Positions 9,000 to 18,408 are shown, numbered from the stretch's first letter. The stretch is 64,000 bases of DNA from Motiliproteus sp041586615 (GCA_041586615.1 JBFGZS010000002.1:62001-126000); one strand, 5' to 3'. Made by a program: numbers and translations. The notes: generated by a model from the letters alone, not told the origin.

Positions 9000-9592
9000 A
9001 GCGAAGGGGGTTGGTTAAAAAGCTGTTGTTAGCTGCCGGTATTACCCCCCTGTTTGGGGTGACGCTGGCGCAGGCGGCGTTTACCTTTAAAAGCGCGGCC
9101 AGGCGTTTCCTGAGGCCGCCGGGCGCCCTGCCGGAAAAAGCGTTTCTCAGCCGTTGTATTCGTTGCGGCCAATGCGCCGCAGTCTGCCCCAACCAGTGCA
9201 TTAAGTTTTTCGGTACCGAGATCGGGCTGGAGGGGATCAACACGCCCTATATCATTCCCCGGGAACAGGCCTGCATCCTCTGTATGAAATGTGGTGATGC
9301 CTGCCCCACCGGGGCCCTCAAACCGATCGCGCGGGAAGCCGAGCCCATTATTCAGCAGGTTAAGATGGGCAAGGCCCGGGTGGATAAACAGCTCTGCCTC
9401 TCCTACCAGGGCAAGACCTGCGGGGTGTGCTATCGCGCCTGCCCGTTGCCGGATGTGGCGATCCGGGTCGGTATGCTGGAGCAACCGCATGTACTGGAGG
9501 CCTGTGTCGGCTGCGGCCTCTGCGAACGCTCCTGTATCCAAATCCCTCAGGCGATACGCATCATCCCCACTCAACAATCGGCGCGGTCCTAG
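8996..9592 (+). CDS. napG: NapG-like ferredoxin-type protein with four [4Fe-4S] motifs
   Basis: The 198-aa protein carries four cysteine clusters at residues 54-64, 93-103, 134-149 and 170-180, the arrangement of NapG. The N terminus (MKRRGLVKKLLLAAG, then a hydrophobic stretch ending in AQA) looks like a short Tat-type export signal with an RR pair, so it probably works on the periplasmic side. In Nap systems NapG partners NapH to move electrons from quinol toward NapA. Its ATG overlaps the stop of the molybdoenzyme gene by four bases, indicating translational coupling. At 198 residues it is somewhat shorter than typical NapG (about 230). Confidence 0.85.
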   Translation: MKRRGLVKKLLLAAGITPLFGVTLAQAAFTFKSAARRFLRPPGALPEKAFLSRCIRCGQCAAVCPNQCIKFFGTEIGLEGINTPYIIPREQACILCMKCGDACPTGALKPIAREAEPIIQQVKMGKARVDKQLCLSYQGKTCGVCYRACPLPDVAIRVGMLEQPHVLEACVGCGLCERSCIQIPQAIRIIPTQQSARS

Positions 9593-9637
9593 GCGCATCG
9601 GCTAAAGGACGGTTTAGACAGAGGGTTACTGGCGTTT

Positions 9638-10714
9638 ATGACGAACAACATCGCTTCCGCCTGCGCTAACAAAGCAGCTAAGCCCCTTAGGCGTCATCTG
9701 AACAAGATCCGTTGGGTGACGCTGAGCCTGGTCTTTTTGCTGCTGATACTGCTGCCGCTGGTCAGCGTCTATCAAAATTATGTCGCGGCCCATGCCTATG
9801 ATCTGCTGCTGCCGCACGAGAAGCGTTTTTATGACGTCATGGAGGCGCTGACCTTCTTTAGCGATGACCCCGCAGACGAGTTGGACGCGATCAAAGGCAC
9901 CACCTGGGCCGGCAATCTGTTTGGCCTGAAGCTCAGCGATCCGCTCGCCGTGGTGGGGCAGCAGTTTGCCGGAATGAGCGTCTCGAGCTGGAACATCTAT
10001 TGGCCCTTTGTGCTGACGGCGTTGATCCCCCTGGGATTTACCCTGCTGTTTGGCCGTTTCTACTGCGGTTGGATCTGCCCCGCCACCTTCCTCTACGAAC
10101 TCAACACCAACCTGGGACTCTGGTTGCATAGACTGGGGCTATCCACAAAAGCGGGCACGGACAGCCGTCATTTCGACCGCCGGCTCAAATATGGCGTTTT
10201 GCTCGCGGGTTTATTGCTATCGACCTTGACCGGCTCGGTGCTGGTCGCGGCCATCTATCCCCCGGCGATTATCGGCCGGGAGCTGTATTACGCCCTGGCG
10301 CTGGGTGGCTTCGGTACGGGCACCCTGTTTTTTATCGCCACCCTGCTATTTGATCTGCTGGTGGCCCGGCGGGGGTTCTGTCGTTACCTCTGCCCCGGCG
10401 GTGCGCTTTATGCGTTGCTGGGTCGCTACCGCTTGTTCCGTATTCAGCGCCAGGTCGGACACTGTAACGACTGCGCCAAGTGCAACGCCGTTTGTGAATT
10501 CGGTTTAGATCCCATGCACGACGACTTTGGCCAAGAGTGTAATAACTGCACCGCCTGTATCGCGGTTTGTCCAACGGATGCACTGATCTTTGCCGTTCAA
10601 ATCCAAGACAGCCCAGCCAAGGGCCCCGGCCACTTAGGCCATCAATACCGGCATCAACAGCAGCCACCAGGATCGGCGCGTTTCGAAGGCACCATTACCG
10701 GCCATAGGAGTTAG
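9638..10714 (+). CDS. napH: NapH-like membrane iron-sulfur protein
   Basis: Integral membrane polyferredoxin of 358 aa with four to five predicted spans. Two membrane cysteine motifs (FGRFYCGWICP and GFCRYLCPGG) are typical of the NapH/NosR/CcoG superfamily, and two C-terminal cytoplasmic [4Fe-4S] motifs follow (CNDCAKCNAVCE and CNNCTACIAVCP). NapH draws electrons from menaquinol or ubiquinol and passes them to NapG. The protein is longer than usual NapH (about 290): there is an extended periplasmic loop between the first two spans (about residues 45-110) and a 35-residue Gln/Gly/Pro/His-rich tail after the last cluster. The next gene begins two bases after the stop. Confidence 0.87.
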   Translation: MTNNIASACANKAAKPLRRHLNKIRWVTLSLVFLLLILLPLVSVYQNYVAAHAYDLLLPHEKRFYDVMEALTFFSDDPADELDAIKGTTWAGNLFGLKLSDPLAVVGQQFAGMSVSSWNIYWPFVLTALIPLGFTLLFGRFYCGWICPATFLYELNTNLGLWLHRLGLSTKAGTDSRHFDRRLKYGVLLAGLLLSTLTGSVLVAAIYPPAIIGRELYYALALGGFGTGTLFFIATLLFDLLVARRGFCRYLCPGGALYALLGRYRLFRIQRQVGHCNDCAKCNAVCEFGLDPMHDDFGQECNNCTACIAVCPTDALIFAVQIQDSPAKGPGHLGHQYRHQQQPPGSARFEGTITGHRS

Positions 10715-10716
10715 CC

Positions 10717-11316
10717 ATGAACAACACAGGAATCGCTTATTTCAAATTACTGACACGGATGTTGGTATTGAGCCTGCTGGTTGGCGCCCCGCCAACCTTG
10801 GCCCATCATGTCTTGGGACGGCCCGCTTACAGTCTCAGTGAAGACTCCAATACGCCACCCAGTGCCGTGGTGGAGACCCAGATCGGCGATTACACGGTCA
10901 TCTATATGGTCTTCCCCGCCTTTCCCCAGCCTAACGAGCCCGGACGCGTCAATCTCTATGCCAGCCACATCGAAAGCGGAGATGCATTCGATGGCGAGGT
11001 GACGTTTATCGGCAAAAACGACAGCTGGTTTAACCCGCATGAAACGGTGCTGGGAACACAAACCATCGATGATGGTGTTTACCGACAAGGGTTTGTTTTT
11101 GATGCCAGCGGGGATTATATCATCAGCGCCACATTTGTAGCCCAGGGTCACGACTATGCGATTGACTTTCCCCTTCGAATCGGTGCGCCAGCGCCGATAG
11201 GCCCTCTCGGGGTGCTCGTCATTCTGCTGGGGGGCATGTTGGTGGGCGTTAGTATTTGGCGTCGTAAGCGGCTGATCCGCGATAAGGTGCACACCGCTAG
11301 CAGGAAACTGTCCTGA
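10717..11316 (+). CDS. unidentified membrane-anchored periplasmic protein of the Nap-like operon
   Basis: I do not recognise a named family. The 199-aa protein has an N-terminal signal (hydrophobic to about residue 27, cleavage near TLAHH), a beta-rich periplasmic domain of about 130 residues (for example GDYTVIYMVFPAFP and DGVYRQGFVFDASGDY), one C-terminal membrane span (PLGVLVILLGGMLVGVSIW) and a short basic cytoplasmic tail (RRKRLIRDK). The fold could be Ig-like, as in FixH/YtkA-type proteins, but that is a guess. The mature N terminus begins with HH, a possible metal site. The ATG has AGGAG upstream and lies two bases after napH, so it is co-translated with the Nap-like genes and probably helps assemble or stabilise that system. 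Confidence 0.75.
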   Translation: MNNTGIAYFKLLTRMLVLSLLVGAPPTLAHHVLGRPAYSLSEDSNTPPSAVVETQIGDYTVIYMVFPAFPQPNEPGRVNLYASHIESGDAFDGEVTFIGKNDSWFNPHETVLGTQTIDDGVYRQGFVFDASGDYIISATFVAQGHDYAIDFPLRIGAPAPIGPLGVLVILLGGMLVGVSIWRRKRLIRDKVHTASRKLS

Positions 11317-11360
11317 ACAGTCGCCATTGAGGGCGAAACAGAATCGATTAGGGGAGTGTC

Positions 11361-11978
11361 GTGGACCGCCGCGAATTTTTTAAGGTTGGCCTGGATAACG
11401 TCGCCAAAGCCGCGATCAACGTGGCTGAACGTCGCGCCAATCAGAAAGCGCAGAACTTTATCCGCCCCCCTTTTGCCATCGACGAACTGGATTTCTTACT
11501 CGCCTGCAGCCGTTGCAGCGCCTGTATCGAGGCCTGTCCCCATCAGGTTATCTTTCCTTTATCGGCGAAATTAGGCGTTCAGGAGGCTAAAACCCCCGCG
11601 CTGGACCTGCTGAACAAAGGCTGCCACCTCTGCCAAGATTGGCCCTGTGTCACGGCCTGCGAGCCGGGCGCCCTGCTCCGACCGTTCGAGGCCGACGATA
11701 ACGAGGATAAGGAGCAGGACGTAAAAGAACCGGTGCCCGCCGTCACCCCTCCGCCTTTTGCCAAGGCCTCGATCGACCCCCATCGCTGCCTTCCCTACAC
11801 AGGTCCCGAATGTGGCGCCTGCCAAGGATCCTGTCCGGTTCCCGGTGCCCTGACCTGGGCCGGTGAAAAGCCGTGCATAAACGAGGCCATCTGTCTTGGT
11901 TGCGCACTGTGTCGCGAGGCCTGCATCCTGGAGCCCAACGCGATCATGATTCGATCCCCTCATCAGGACGATCGTTAA
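11361..11978 (+). CDS. napF: NapF-like ferredoxin-type protein
   Basis: The 205-aa cysteine-rich protein starts with MDRREFFKVG, lacks a full export signal and is probably cytoplasmic, as NapF is. Clusters are at residues 49-59 (CSRCSACIEAC), 88-100 (CHLCQDWPCVTAC, a variant spacing), 143-158 and 178-188. An acidic, low-complexity linker (about 108-130) separates the second and third. NapF is thought to help mature or load iron-sulfur into NapA before Tat export. The GTG start follows AGGGGAG at good spacing. It is the last gene of the operon; no clear rho-independent terminator is visible after it. Confidence 0.83.
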   Translation: MDRREFFKVGLDNVAKAAINVAERRANQKAQNFIRPPFAIDELDFLLACSRCSACIEACPHQVIFPLSAKLGVQEAKTPALDLLNKGCHLCQDWPCVTACEPGALLRPFEADDNEDKEQDVKEPVPAVTPPPFAKASIDPHRCLPYTGPECGACQGSCPVPGALTWAGEKPCINEAICLGCALCREACILEPNAIMIRSPHQDDR

Positions 11979-12155
11979 GCGGTGAGTCTCCTGCGATAAC
12001 GCGTACCAGCGCGTGACGTCATATATTAGCGGTTCATAAAGGTCAGCAGTGCCGATAACGCGACGCGGACGCGCCATCGAGGCCTCGCTCAAAACCCGGC
12101 TAAAAACATCCTTTATATACTCACCTCTTTGAACGGTAGCGTCCTGACAAGATGG

Positions 12156-14603
12156 CTAAAACCGTTGCCATAACGACATCAACAGGGCCACATCACTGTT
12201 TTTCTGCACGCGCTGATGCAGTAATGACAGCGTGACTTGACCCTCTGCGTTTTCCGGGCTCCGTATAAAAATTTCTTGTTCCTGTAGTCGCGAGTGTCCT
12301 AGCTCACCGTGTCGCGTTTGCCAGAGAATCTTACCCTCTTCATAGCCTGTTGCGGTATTGAGGGTCCACTCACCTGCACGAATCTGCAACGGCTCAGCAA
12401 TTGCCACACCGAATACCGCGCCACGCGTTAGCTTGTGTTGCCAGGCCGCGGCCAGACTACGGCTGCTTAAATTATCCAAGTAAAGAAGTGATGATCCCGA
12501 TGCGTTTGATGATTCGGTATGACCTGAAAAATAACTGGCCTGAAACTGATCGTCTGAACCCATTTGCCAGCGGACGGTAGCGCCGGTATAACCTGTGGCC
12601 AGGGTTGTATCCGCCTTAAAAGCGCCGTCAAAGCGGCTGCCCAATAACGCGCCTTTCTCCTGCTTAACGCCGCCTTCTAGGCGAAGCGCCAGGTTTTGCG
12701 TTAACTGGTAGTCCCAAAAGCTGTTGATCTGGAACTGCCCGGAGTCATCATCGTGGCCCGAGGCCAGTTCAAAACCAACGCGATGCATCACGCCTGGTTC
12801 CTGTACGACGCGAAGATGAATCTGACGCCCATCCGTTAGCTGATAAGGGTTGCTAAGCGTATCCTGCAGCGCAAACGGACTTCGCAGCCCTGAATGATCG
12901 TTCCAAGCCGATGCCGTGTATTGCTCAACCCCAGACACTCCCTGTGTAAGCCCCAGTTGAACCTCTACATTGCCTAGCCTATGCTCTACATGCAGGCCAC
13001 CAGCCTGGTCGTCTTTCTGATGCCCAGACAACCAAATGCGTGTGTCGTGACCAACAGACACGGGGACGGTCCTGTATGGCTGGTGCTGCGTTTTTAAGCG
13101 CTGCCGCCAATGCTCAGACCCGCTCGGCGGCGCCATCAGGTCCTGCATAGCCACCGTAAACAAGGCGCCCTGACTATCGACGGCACCCAGTCGCAGCCCA
13201 CTGAATGCTGTCCCCAATCGAGATAATGACGGCGCCAGCTGAATACGACTCTTCGCTAACTCAGCCACGACATAGGCTCGTTCATCTACCCCCTGTGTAA
13301 CCAGGCTTAAGGCCCCTAACGGGTTAGTCGCCGCGTCAATATTGAGCAAGCCCTGTCCGTACACCAGGGTTTCACTGTAGATGCCACGCTTATCCGCCGT
13401 TTCAAATAATCGCTCCACCAGCTGCGCATTGGTGAGGGTCGGAAAACGTTGCTTTAGAACCGCGAGTGCGCCACTGACCAGGGGTGCGGCTTCCGAAGTG
13501 CCTATCGTAGAAACATAGCCACCATCCTTAAATGGGGTGATCAGTCCTTCGAACACACCTTGATCATTATCGCCACCCGGTGCCGCAATGCACCACGCGG
13601 AGGCCAGACCGCAGCGCTGGGCGTAAGAGGCGATCACACCGTCACTACCCACGGCGGTGACGGCGACCCAATGGGCCTGCAGCTCAGGAAATAAACGCGG
13701 TAAACCCGCCTCCAGATTGGGCTGATTCAAGGCCGGGGCATTATTGCCCGTTGGGAAAACATTTACCACGCCCTGCGACGTCGCTCGCCGCAGCGCCGTT
13801 AATAGCAGCGGCGATTCGCTGGCATAGCGTGCGCCGGTATAACGATCAATCGCGATAGCCGTCCCCCAGGAGTTGTTAATAACCTCGGCCTGCTGATCAA
13901 GGGCATAATTAAAGGCGCGGGCCGCTACCGTATCAGATTGCGAGAGCTGGCCATTGGCTTCAGCAAAGCCAACGCCGATTAATCTGGCTCCGTGAGCAAC
14001 ACCAACCACGCCGGCCCCGTCCTGTACCGACGCTAATAGACCTGCGACGCCCGTGCCATGCCCGTCTAAATCGGGTACTTGTTCTGCACCGCTCATATCC
14101 GTGACGGCGTTGTATAAGGATGAAAACTGCCCGACCAGATCGGAGTGCGTTGTCATAAATCCGGTGTCTAACAGCGCAATATTGACACCGGTTCCGACCC
14201 AACCACCTTCGTGTGCAGCCCGGGTGCCCATCATCGCATGGGCATAATCTGCGTGGTATTCAATGCCGCGTGGAACGACCGGCAACAGAGGCTCTGTTAC
14301 ATCATCAGATCCCGTGTCAGACCCACCGCTCGACCCCGAGCTAAAAAGGATCCCGACGCCGATTCCCATTAAGATCCAGCTGGAAGGTGCCAGAGAAAAG
14401 CCTGCGGCACGGCTCTTCCCCGAGGACGGTTGTGCCGAACGTGTGTAGTGGGTCAATAATGACGGGAATTGGATCAGGCTATAGGCAGGAAAGACGCCTT
14501 CAGGAAGCATCAGCGCCGATGGGCTTGGCGAGTGCGGGGCTGACTGCAAGAACGGCGTTTGAACGAACAGCAATGTGAGTAAAAGAGCCCGAAGAGCTAA
14601 CAT
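12156..14603 (-). CDS. S8 subtilisin-like autotransporter serine protease
   Basis: This 815-aa protein has a signal peptide (residues 1-22), a membrane-like hydrophobic stretch near 75-90 with Gly/Ser-rich sequence, and an S8 peptidase domain at about 115-425. The catalytic triad is visible: Asp146 (LLDTGF), His182 (DGHGTGVAG) and Ser370 (GTSEAAP), with Asn287 as the oxyanion residue. The last 380 residues have alternating beta-strand character and end in LLMSLWQRF, a terminal Phe typical of outer-membrane barrels, so an autotransporter is likely. The ATG at 14603 follows GAGG; a TTG six bases upstream is the alternative. It is a single gene. The natural substrate cannot be told. Confidence 0.83.
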   Translation of the reverse strand: MLALRALLLTLLFVQTPFLQSAPHSPSPSALMLPEGVFPAYSLIQFPSLLTHYTRSAQPSSGKSRAAGFSLAPSSWILMGIGVGILFSSGSSGGSDTGSDDVTEPLLPVVPRGIEYHADYAHAMMGTRAAHEGGWVGTGVNIALLDTGFMTTHSDLVGQFSSLYNAVTDMSGAEQVPDLDGHGTGVAGLLASVQDGAGVVGVAHGARLIGVGFAEANGQLSQSDTVAARAFNYALDQQAEVINNSWGTAIAIDRYTGARYASESPLLLTALRRATSQGVVNVFPTGNNAPALNQPNLEAGLPRLFPELQAHWVAVTAVGSDGVIASYAQRCGLASAWCIAAPGGDNDQGVFEGLITPFKDGGYVSTIGTSEAAPLVSGALAVLKQRFPTLTNAQLVERLFETADKRGIYSETLVYGQGLLNIDAATNPLGALSLVTQGVDERAYVVAELAKSRIQLAPSLSRLGTAFSGLRLGAVDSQGALFTVAMQDLMAPPSGSEHWRQRLKTQHQPYRTVPVSVGHDTRIWLSGHQKDDQAGGLHVEHRLGNVEVQLGLTQGVSGVEQYTASAWNDHSGLRSPFALQDTLSNPYQLTDGRQIHLRVVQEPGVMHRVGFELASGHDDDSGQFQINSFWDYQLTQNLALRLEGGVKQEKGALLGSRFDGAFKADTTLATGYTGATVRWQMGSDDQFQASYFSGHTESSNASGSSLLYLDNLSSRSLAAAWQHKLTRGAVFGVAIAEPLQIRAGEWTLNTATGYEEGKILWQTRHGELGHSRLQEQEIFIRSPENAEGQVTLSLLHQRVQKNSDVALLMSLWQRF

Positions 14604-14687
14604 CAACAATAACCTCGCCGTTCATTCGCTTGATAAAAGAGGTATTTTATCCCGCCGCCCCGCGGAGTTCTCGGTTAGCTTAGCGTT

Positions 14688-14717
14688 AAAAAAGGCGCTT
14701 TGACTAACCAAAGCACC
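14688..14717 (-). terminator. rho-independent terminator after fadBA
   Basis: On the minus strand GGTGCTTTG and CAAAGCGCC form a nine-pair stem with one G-U wobble and a six-base loop, followed directly by six T. It lies 89 bases past the fadA stop and before the protease gene, so it probably ends the fadBA transcript. Confidence 0.72.
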
Positions 14718-14805
14718 CACAACACTCTTGTTTTCAGCCAATAACAGCGACGTAACGCTATGTATTAACCAACAGTTCTTAGTCGACACGACACCATCAA
14801 TCCGG

Positions 14806-15981
14806 TCACAGACGTTCAATAACGGTTGTGACCCCCTGCCCCATGCCGATGCACATGGTGGCAAGCCCCAATGTCCCTTGTCGCTGCTCCATCACATTCA
14901 GCAACGTGGTAACGATACGTGTACCGGAGCAGCCTAACGGGTGGCCCAGCGCTATCGCGCCACCGTGCAGGTTGACCTTGTCTTCCATCACATCCAACAG
15001 TTTTAAGTCTTTCAGAACCGGCAGCGCCTGCGCGGAAAACGCCTCATTAAGCTCGACAACGTCCAGATCCGCATGCGTCAACCCGGCTGATTTAAGTGCT
15101 TTTTTGGTTGCCGGAACCGGACCATAACCCATAATGGCCGGATCGCAGCCGGCAGACGCCATAGCGCGAATACGCGCGCGGGGCGTCAGTCCCAGCGCCT
15201 TGGCCCGGGCTCCGGACATAACGACCATGGCAGAAGCACCATCAGACAGCGCTGACGAGGTGCCGGCGGTGACCGTGCCGTTTTTAGGATCGAAGGCAGG
15301 GCGCAAGGTCGCCAGGGTCTCCAGTGAGGTATTGGCTCGAATCACCTCATCCACCTCGATCAATTTACGGAACCCTTCGCTGTCATGTCCCTCAATAGCC
15401 ACCAGCTCATTGGCAAAGCCACCGGCCAATGTCGCGGCATGCGCGCGTTGATGGGAGCGCACGGCAAAGGCTTCCTGCTTCTCGCGGCTAATACCGTGCA
15501 TCTTGGCCAGCAATTCAGCCGTCAGCCCCATCATCATGGAGGCCTTCGCCGCATGCTTGCTCAGTTGCGGCGTAATATCGACACCGTGCGTCATGGCAAC
15601 ATGCCCCATATGCTCCACACCGCCGACCATATACTGATCGCCATGGCCACTTTGAATCGCTTGAGCGGCACTGTGTAGTGCGCTCATCGAAGAACCACAC
15701 AGCCGATTCACGGTCTGGGCGGGCACGCTGTAGGGAATCGCACTCAGCAACAAGGCGGAACGCCCGATATTGAAGCCCTGTTCCAGGGTCTGGTTTACAC
15801 AGCCCCAGATCAGGTCATCAAAAGCCGCCGGATCGATGCCGGTATTGCGCTGAAGGAGCGCATCGATTAATTGGGCAGACAGCTGATCAGCGCGTACATG
15901 CCGAAAAGCGCCGTTTTTACTGCGCCCCATGGGGGAGCGAACGCAGTCAACAATCACGGCATCATTATCTAAGTAACTCAT
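14806..15981 (-). CDS. fadA: acetyl-CoA C-acyltransferase (3-ketoacyl-CoA thiolase), beta subunit of fatty acid oxidation complex
   Basis: The 391-aa thiolase cleaves 3-ketoacyl-CoA with CoA to give acetyl-CoA and a shortened acyl-CoA, the last step of beta-oxidation. The nucleophile Cys is in NRLCGSSMSAL, the catalytic His in NEAFSAQALP/GGAIALGHPLG, and the second Cys in CIGMGQG near the C terminus. Length equals Escherichia coli FadA (387) closely. The ATG follows AGGGAGAAGAG. It lies 18 bases after fadB in the same orientation, so the two subunits of the alpha2beta2 complex are made together in the cytoplasm. Confidence 0.96.
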   Translation of the reverse strand: MSYLDNDAVIVDCVRSPMGRSKNGAFRHVRADQLSAQLIDALLQRNTGIDPAAFDDLIWGCVNQTLEQGFNIGRSALLLSAIPYSVPAQTVNRLCGSSMSALHSAAQAIQSGHGDQYMVGGVEHMGHVAMTHGVDITPQLSKHAAKASMMMGLTAELLAKMHGISREKQEAFAVRSHQRAHAATLAGGFANELVAIEGHDSEGFRKLIEVDEVIRANTSLETLATLRPAFDPKNGTVTAGTSSALSDGASAMVVMSGARAKALGLTPRARIRAMASAGCDPAIMGYGPVPATKKALKSAGLTHADLDVVELNEAFSAQALPVLKDLKLLDVMEDKVNLHGGAIALGHPLGCSGTRIVTTLLNVMEQRQGTLGLATMCIGMGQGVTTVIERL

Positions 15982-15999
15982 TCTCTTCTCCCTGGGCGA

Positions 16000-18159
16000 T
16001 CAGACGTGGTAGCTCTGGTTGTTGACTGCGCGTTTTCGCATATCGGCGGTTGGATGATAGAGCGCGCCCAAGGCTGACCAGTGGTCGGCCTGTTGGCAGA
16101 AGGCATCCATCCCCATGTCGTCGATATAACGCAACGCGCCGCCCCGGAAAGGCGGGAAACCAATGCCATACACCAGGCCCATATCGGCCTCAGCAGGACT
16201 TGCCACGACGGAGTCCTCCAGACAACGCACCAGCTCGATACATAGTGGTGTCATCATGCGCTGAACAATCTGCTCGTCGCTAACCGTTTCAGTTTGCACA
16301 ATCTGCCCTGCTATCAACGCAGTCACAGACGCGTCGGGCTTCTTTTGCAGCTTACCGCGGCGATCTTTTTCATACCGATAAAAGCCAACCGTATTTTTCT
16401 GCCCGAGACGTTTATTGTCGACCAGAATTTCAATCACGCTGCGACGCGCGTAGCCCATGCGGTCCGGGAAGCCCTGCGCCATAACCTTTTGCGCGTGTAC
16501 CGCCGTATCCAGGCCCACCACATCGGACAGATACGCCGGCCCCATCGGCCAGCCAAAGCCTTCCATCACCCGGTCTATGCGTGCGAAATCGACACCGCTT
16601 TCAAGTAGGCTGTTGAAGCCGGCAAAATAAGGAAACAGCACGCGATTGACCAGGAATCCCGGACAGTCGTTCACAACAATCGGCGTTTTTCCCATCGATA
16701 AGGCATAGGCTACGGCCGTCGCTACCGCACGTTCACTGCTTTGCGCGCCACGGATAACCTCAACCAACGGCATGCGGTGCACCGGATTAAAGAAATGCAT
16801 ACCACAGAAATTTTCCGGCCGCTTCAATGCCGAAGCCAGATGGGTGATGGCGATGGTTGAAGTATTGCTGGTCAGGATGGTCTCTGGCGAAACCTGATCT
16901 TCTACATCCATCAACACCGCTTGTTTTACCTTGGGGTTTTCAACGACAGCTTCCACCACCAGATCCACCGACTTGAACGCGTCGTAACTGAGCGTGGGTC
17001 GAATGGCCCCGAGCACCTGCGCCATCTTCAACGGGGTCATTCGCTTGCGCTCGATCTGTTTATTCAATAAACCGGCCGCTTCCCCGAGCCCGGCTTGCAA
17101 CGCCGGCTCGTTAATATCCTTCATCAGGATAGGCGTACCCTTTGACGCGGATTGGTAAGCAATGCCGCCACCCATAATCCCCGCGCCCAAGACCGCGGCT
17201 TGTTTCACAGGCACAGCCTGCGTGCGATACCCGCCGGCGATTTTCTTGATCAGCTGATCATTCAAGAACAGCCCCACCAGATTACGACACACCGGAGTCT
17301 GAGCAACCTTGACAAAGTTATTGGCCTCAATCACCAGCGCGGCGTCACGCCCCAGGCCGGCATGCTTTTGCATGGTCATAACGACAGCAACCGGAGCCGG
17401 ATAATGTGGCCCTGCTTTGCCCGCTATAAACCCTTTGGCGGTTTCAAAGGCCATCATGCAGTCAAGTTGGCCGAGTTTCAGTGGCTGCTGCTTCTCTTCC
17501 CGGCGGTTCTTATAATCCACCTTGCCTGCATGCGCCTGAGCCAACAGGTCCAGCGCGGCATCGCGTAAACGCTCCCCGCTGACCACCGCATCGACAGCGC
17601 CATCACGCAACGCATCGGCAGAACGCTTCTCATTGCCGCTACAGATCCATTCAATGGCATTGTCGGCACCAATCATGCGGGGTAAGCGTACGGTGCCGCC
17701 CCAACCGGGGAAAATACCCAGCTTCACTTCCGGCAGACCGACCTTGGCATCGTCTGCCATCACGCGCAGATCGGTACTCAGACACAACTCAAAGCCACCA
17801 CCCAACGCCAAGCCATTAATGGCGGCGACTGTCGGGCAAGGCAAATCTTCAATACGACTGAAAAGACCGTTAATCTGGTGCAACATCGCCAGCACGTCTT
17901 CTGCCGGTTGGGTAAAGACCGCACCAAAGGATTTGATGTCTGCGCCAACAATAAAGGTGTCCTTGGCGCTGGTGATCATGACACCGTCCAGTTCGGTGAG
18001 CTGCTCAAGATATGCCACCACCGCTTCCAACTGCTCGAGGGTTTCGGCATCCAGCTTGTTCATTGGCTCACCAAGCCGGTCGAAGCAAACCTCAACGCAG
18101 TTTGAAGACAGCACAACGAGTTTGATCGCGCTACCGTCTATTCGTATATTTTCATCCAT
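16000..18159 (-). CDS. fadB: fatty acid oxidation complex alpha subunit (enoyl-CoA hydratase / 3-hydroxyacyl-CoA dehydrogenase)
   Basis: The 719-aa multifunctional enzyme has an N-terminal crotonase domain (about 10-200) with the CoA oxyanion segment NGLALGGGFELCLSTDLR and the catalytic-Glu region LGIFPGWGGTVRLPR. The C-terminal 3-hydroxyacyl-CoA dehydrogenase part has the NAD motif AAVLGAGIMGGGIA and the catalytic His in HFFNPVHRMPLVEV. It converts trans-2-enoyl-CoA to 3-ketoacyl-CoA for FadA. The ATG at 18159 was chosen over a TTG one codon earlier. A tandem array of AAAC-NNN-GTTT sequences lies about 250-300 bases upstream and may control the operon. Confidence 0.96.
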   Translation of the reverse strand: MDENIRIDGSAIKLVVLSSNCVEVCFDRLGEPMNKLDAETLEQLEAVVAYLEQLTELDGVMITSAKDTFIVGADIKSFGAVFTQPAEDVLAMLHQINGLFSRIEDLPCPTVAAINGLALGGGFELCLSTDLRVMADDAKVGLPEVKLGIFPGWGGTVRLPRMIGADNAIEWICSGNEKRSADALRDGAVDAVVSGERLRDAALDLLAQAHAGKVDYKNRREEKQQPLKLGQLDCMMAFETAKGFIAGKAGPHYPAPVAVVMTMQKHAGLGRDAALVIEANNFVKVAQTPVCRNLVGLFLNDQLIKKIAGGYRTQAVPVKQAAVLGAGIMGGGIAYQSASKGTPILMKDINEPALQAGLGEAAGLLNKQIERKRMTPLKMAQVLGAIRPTLSYDAFKSVDLVVEAVVENPKVKQAVLMDVEDQVSPETILTSNTSTIAITHLASALKRPENFCGMHFFNPVHRMPLVEVIRGAQSSERAVATAVAYALSMGKTPIVVNDCPGFLVNRVLFPYFAGFNSLLESGVDFARIDRVMEGFGWPMGPAYLSDVVGLDTAVHAQKVMAQGFPDRMGYARRSVIEILVDNKRLGQKNTVGFYRYEKDRRGKLQKKPDASVTALIAGQIVQTETVSDEQIVQRMMTPLCIELVRCLEDSVVASPAEADMGLVYGIGFPPFRGGALRYIDDMGMDAFCQQADHWSALGALYHPTADMRKRAVNNQSYHV

Positions 18160-18408
18160 CAACCTATACCTTTTATCTGTAGCGTATTGTTGTTATTCCA
18201 CTGATATTGTTATCCCGCTGCAGGGGCGTCGCACTTGCTCTAACACAGCGACTTGGACTTGCTCGGGACAGACCTCTGTGCAGGCCCTTGGGCAATGCTC
18301 ACCATATGGTCGGACGCGCCATATTCTTGCCTTCAGTGTAGAAGAACGCCGTCACCGCTCAATGGTAAAAGCGCCCCAAGCTATTAACACGTTCAACCAG
18401 CTTTATTT

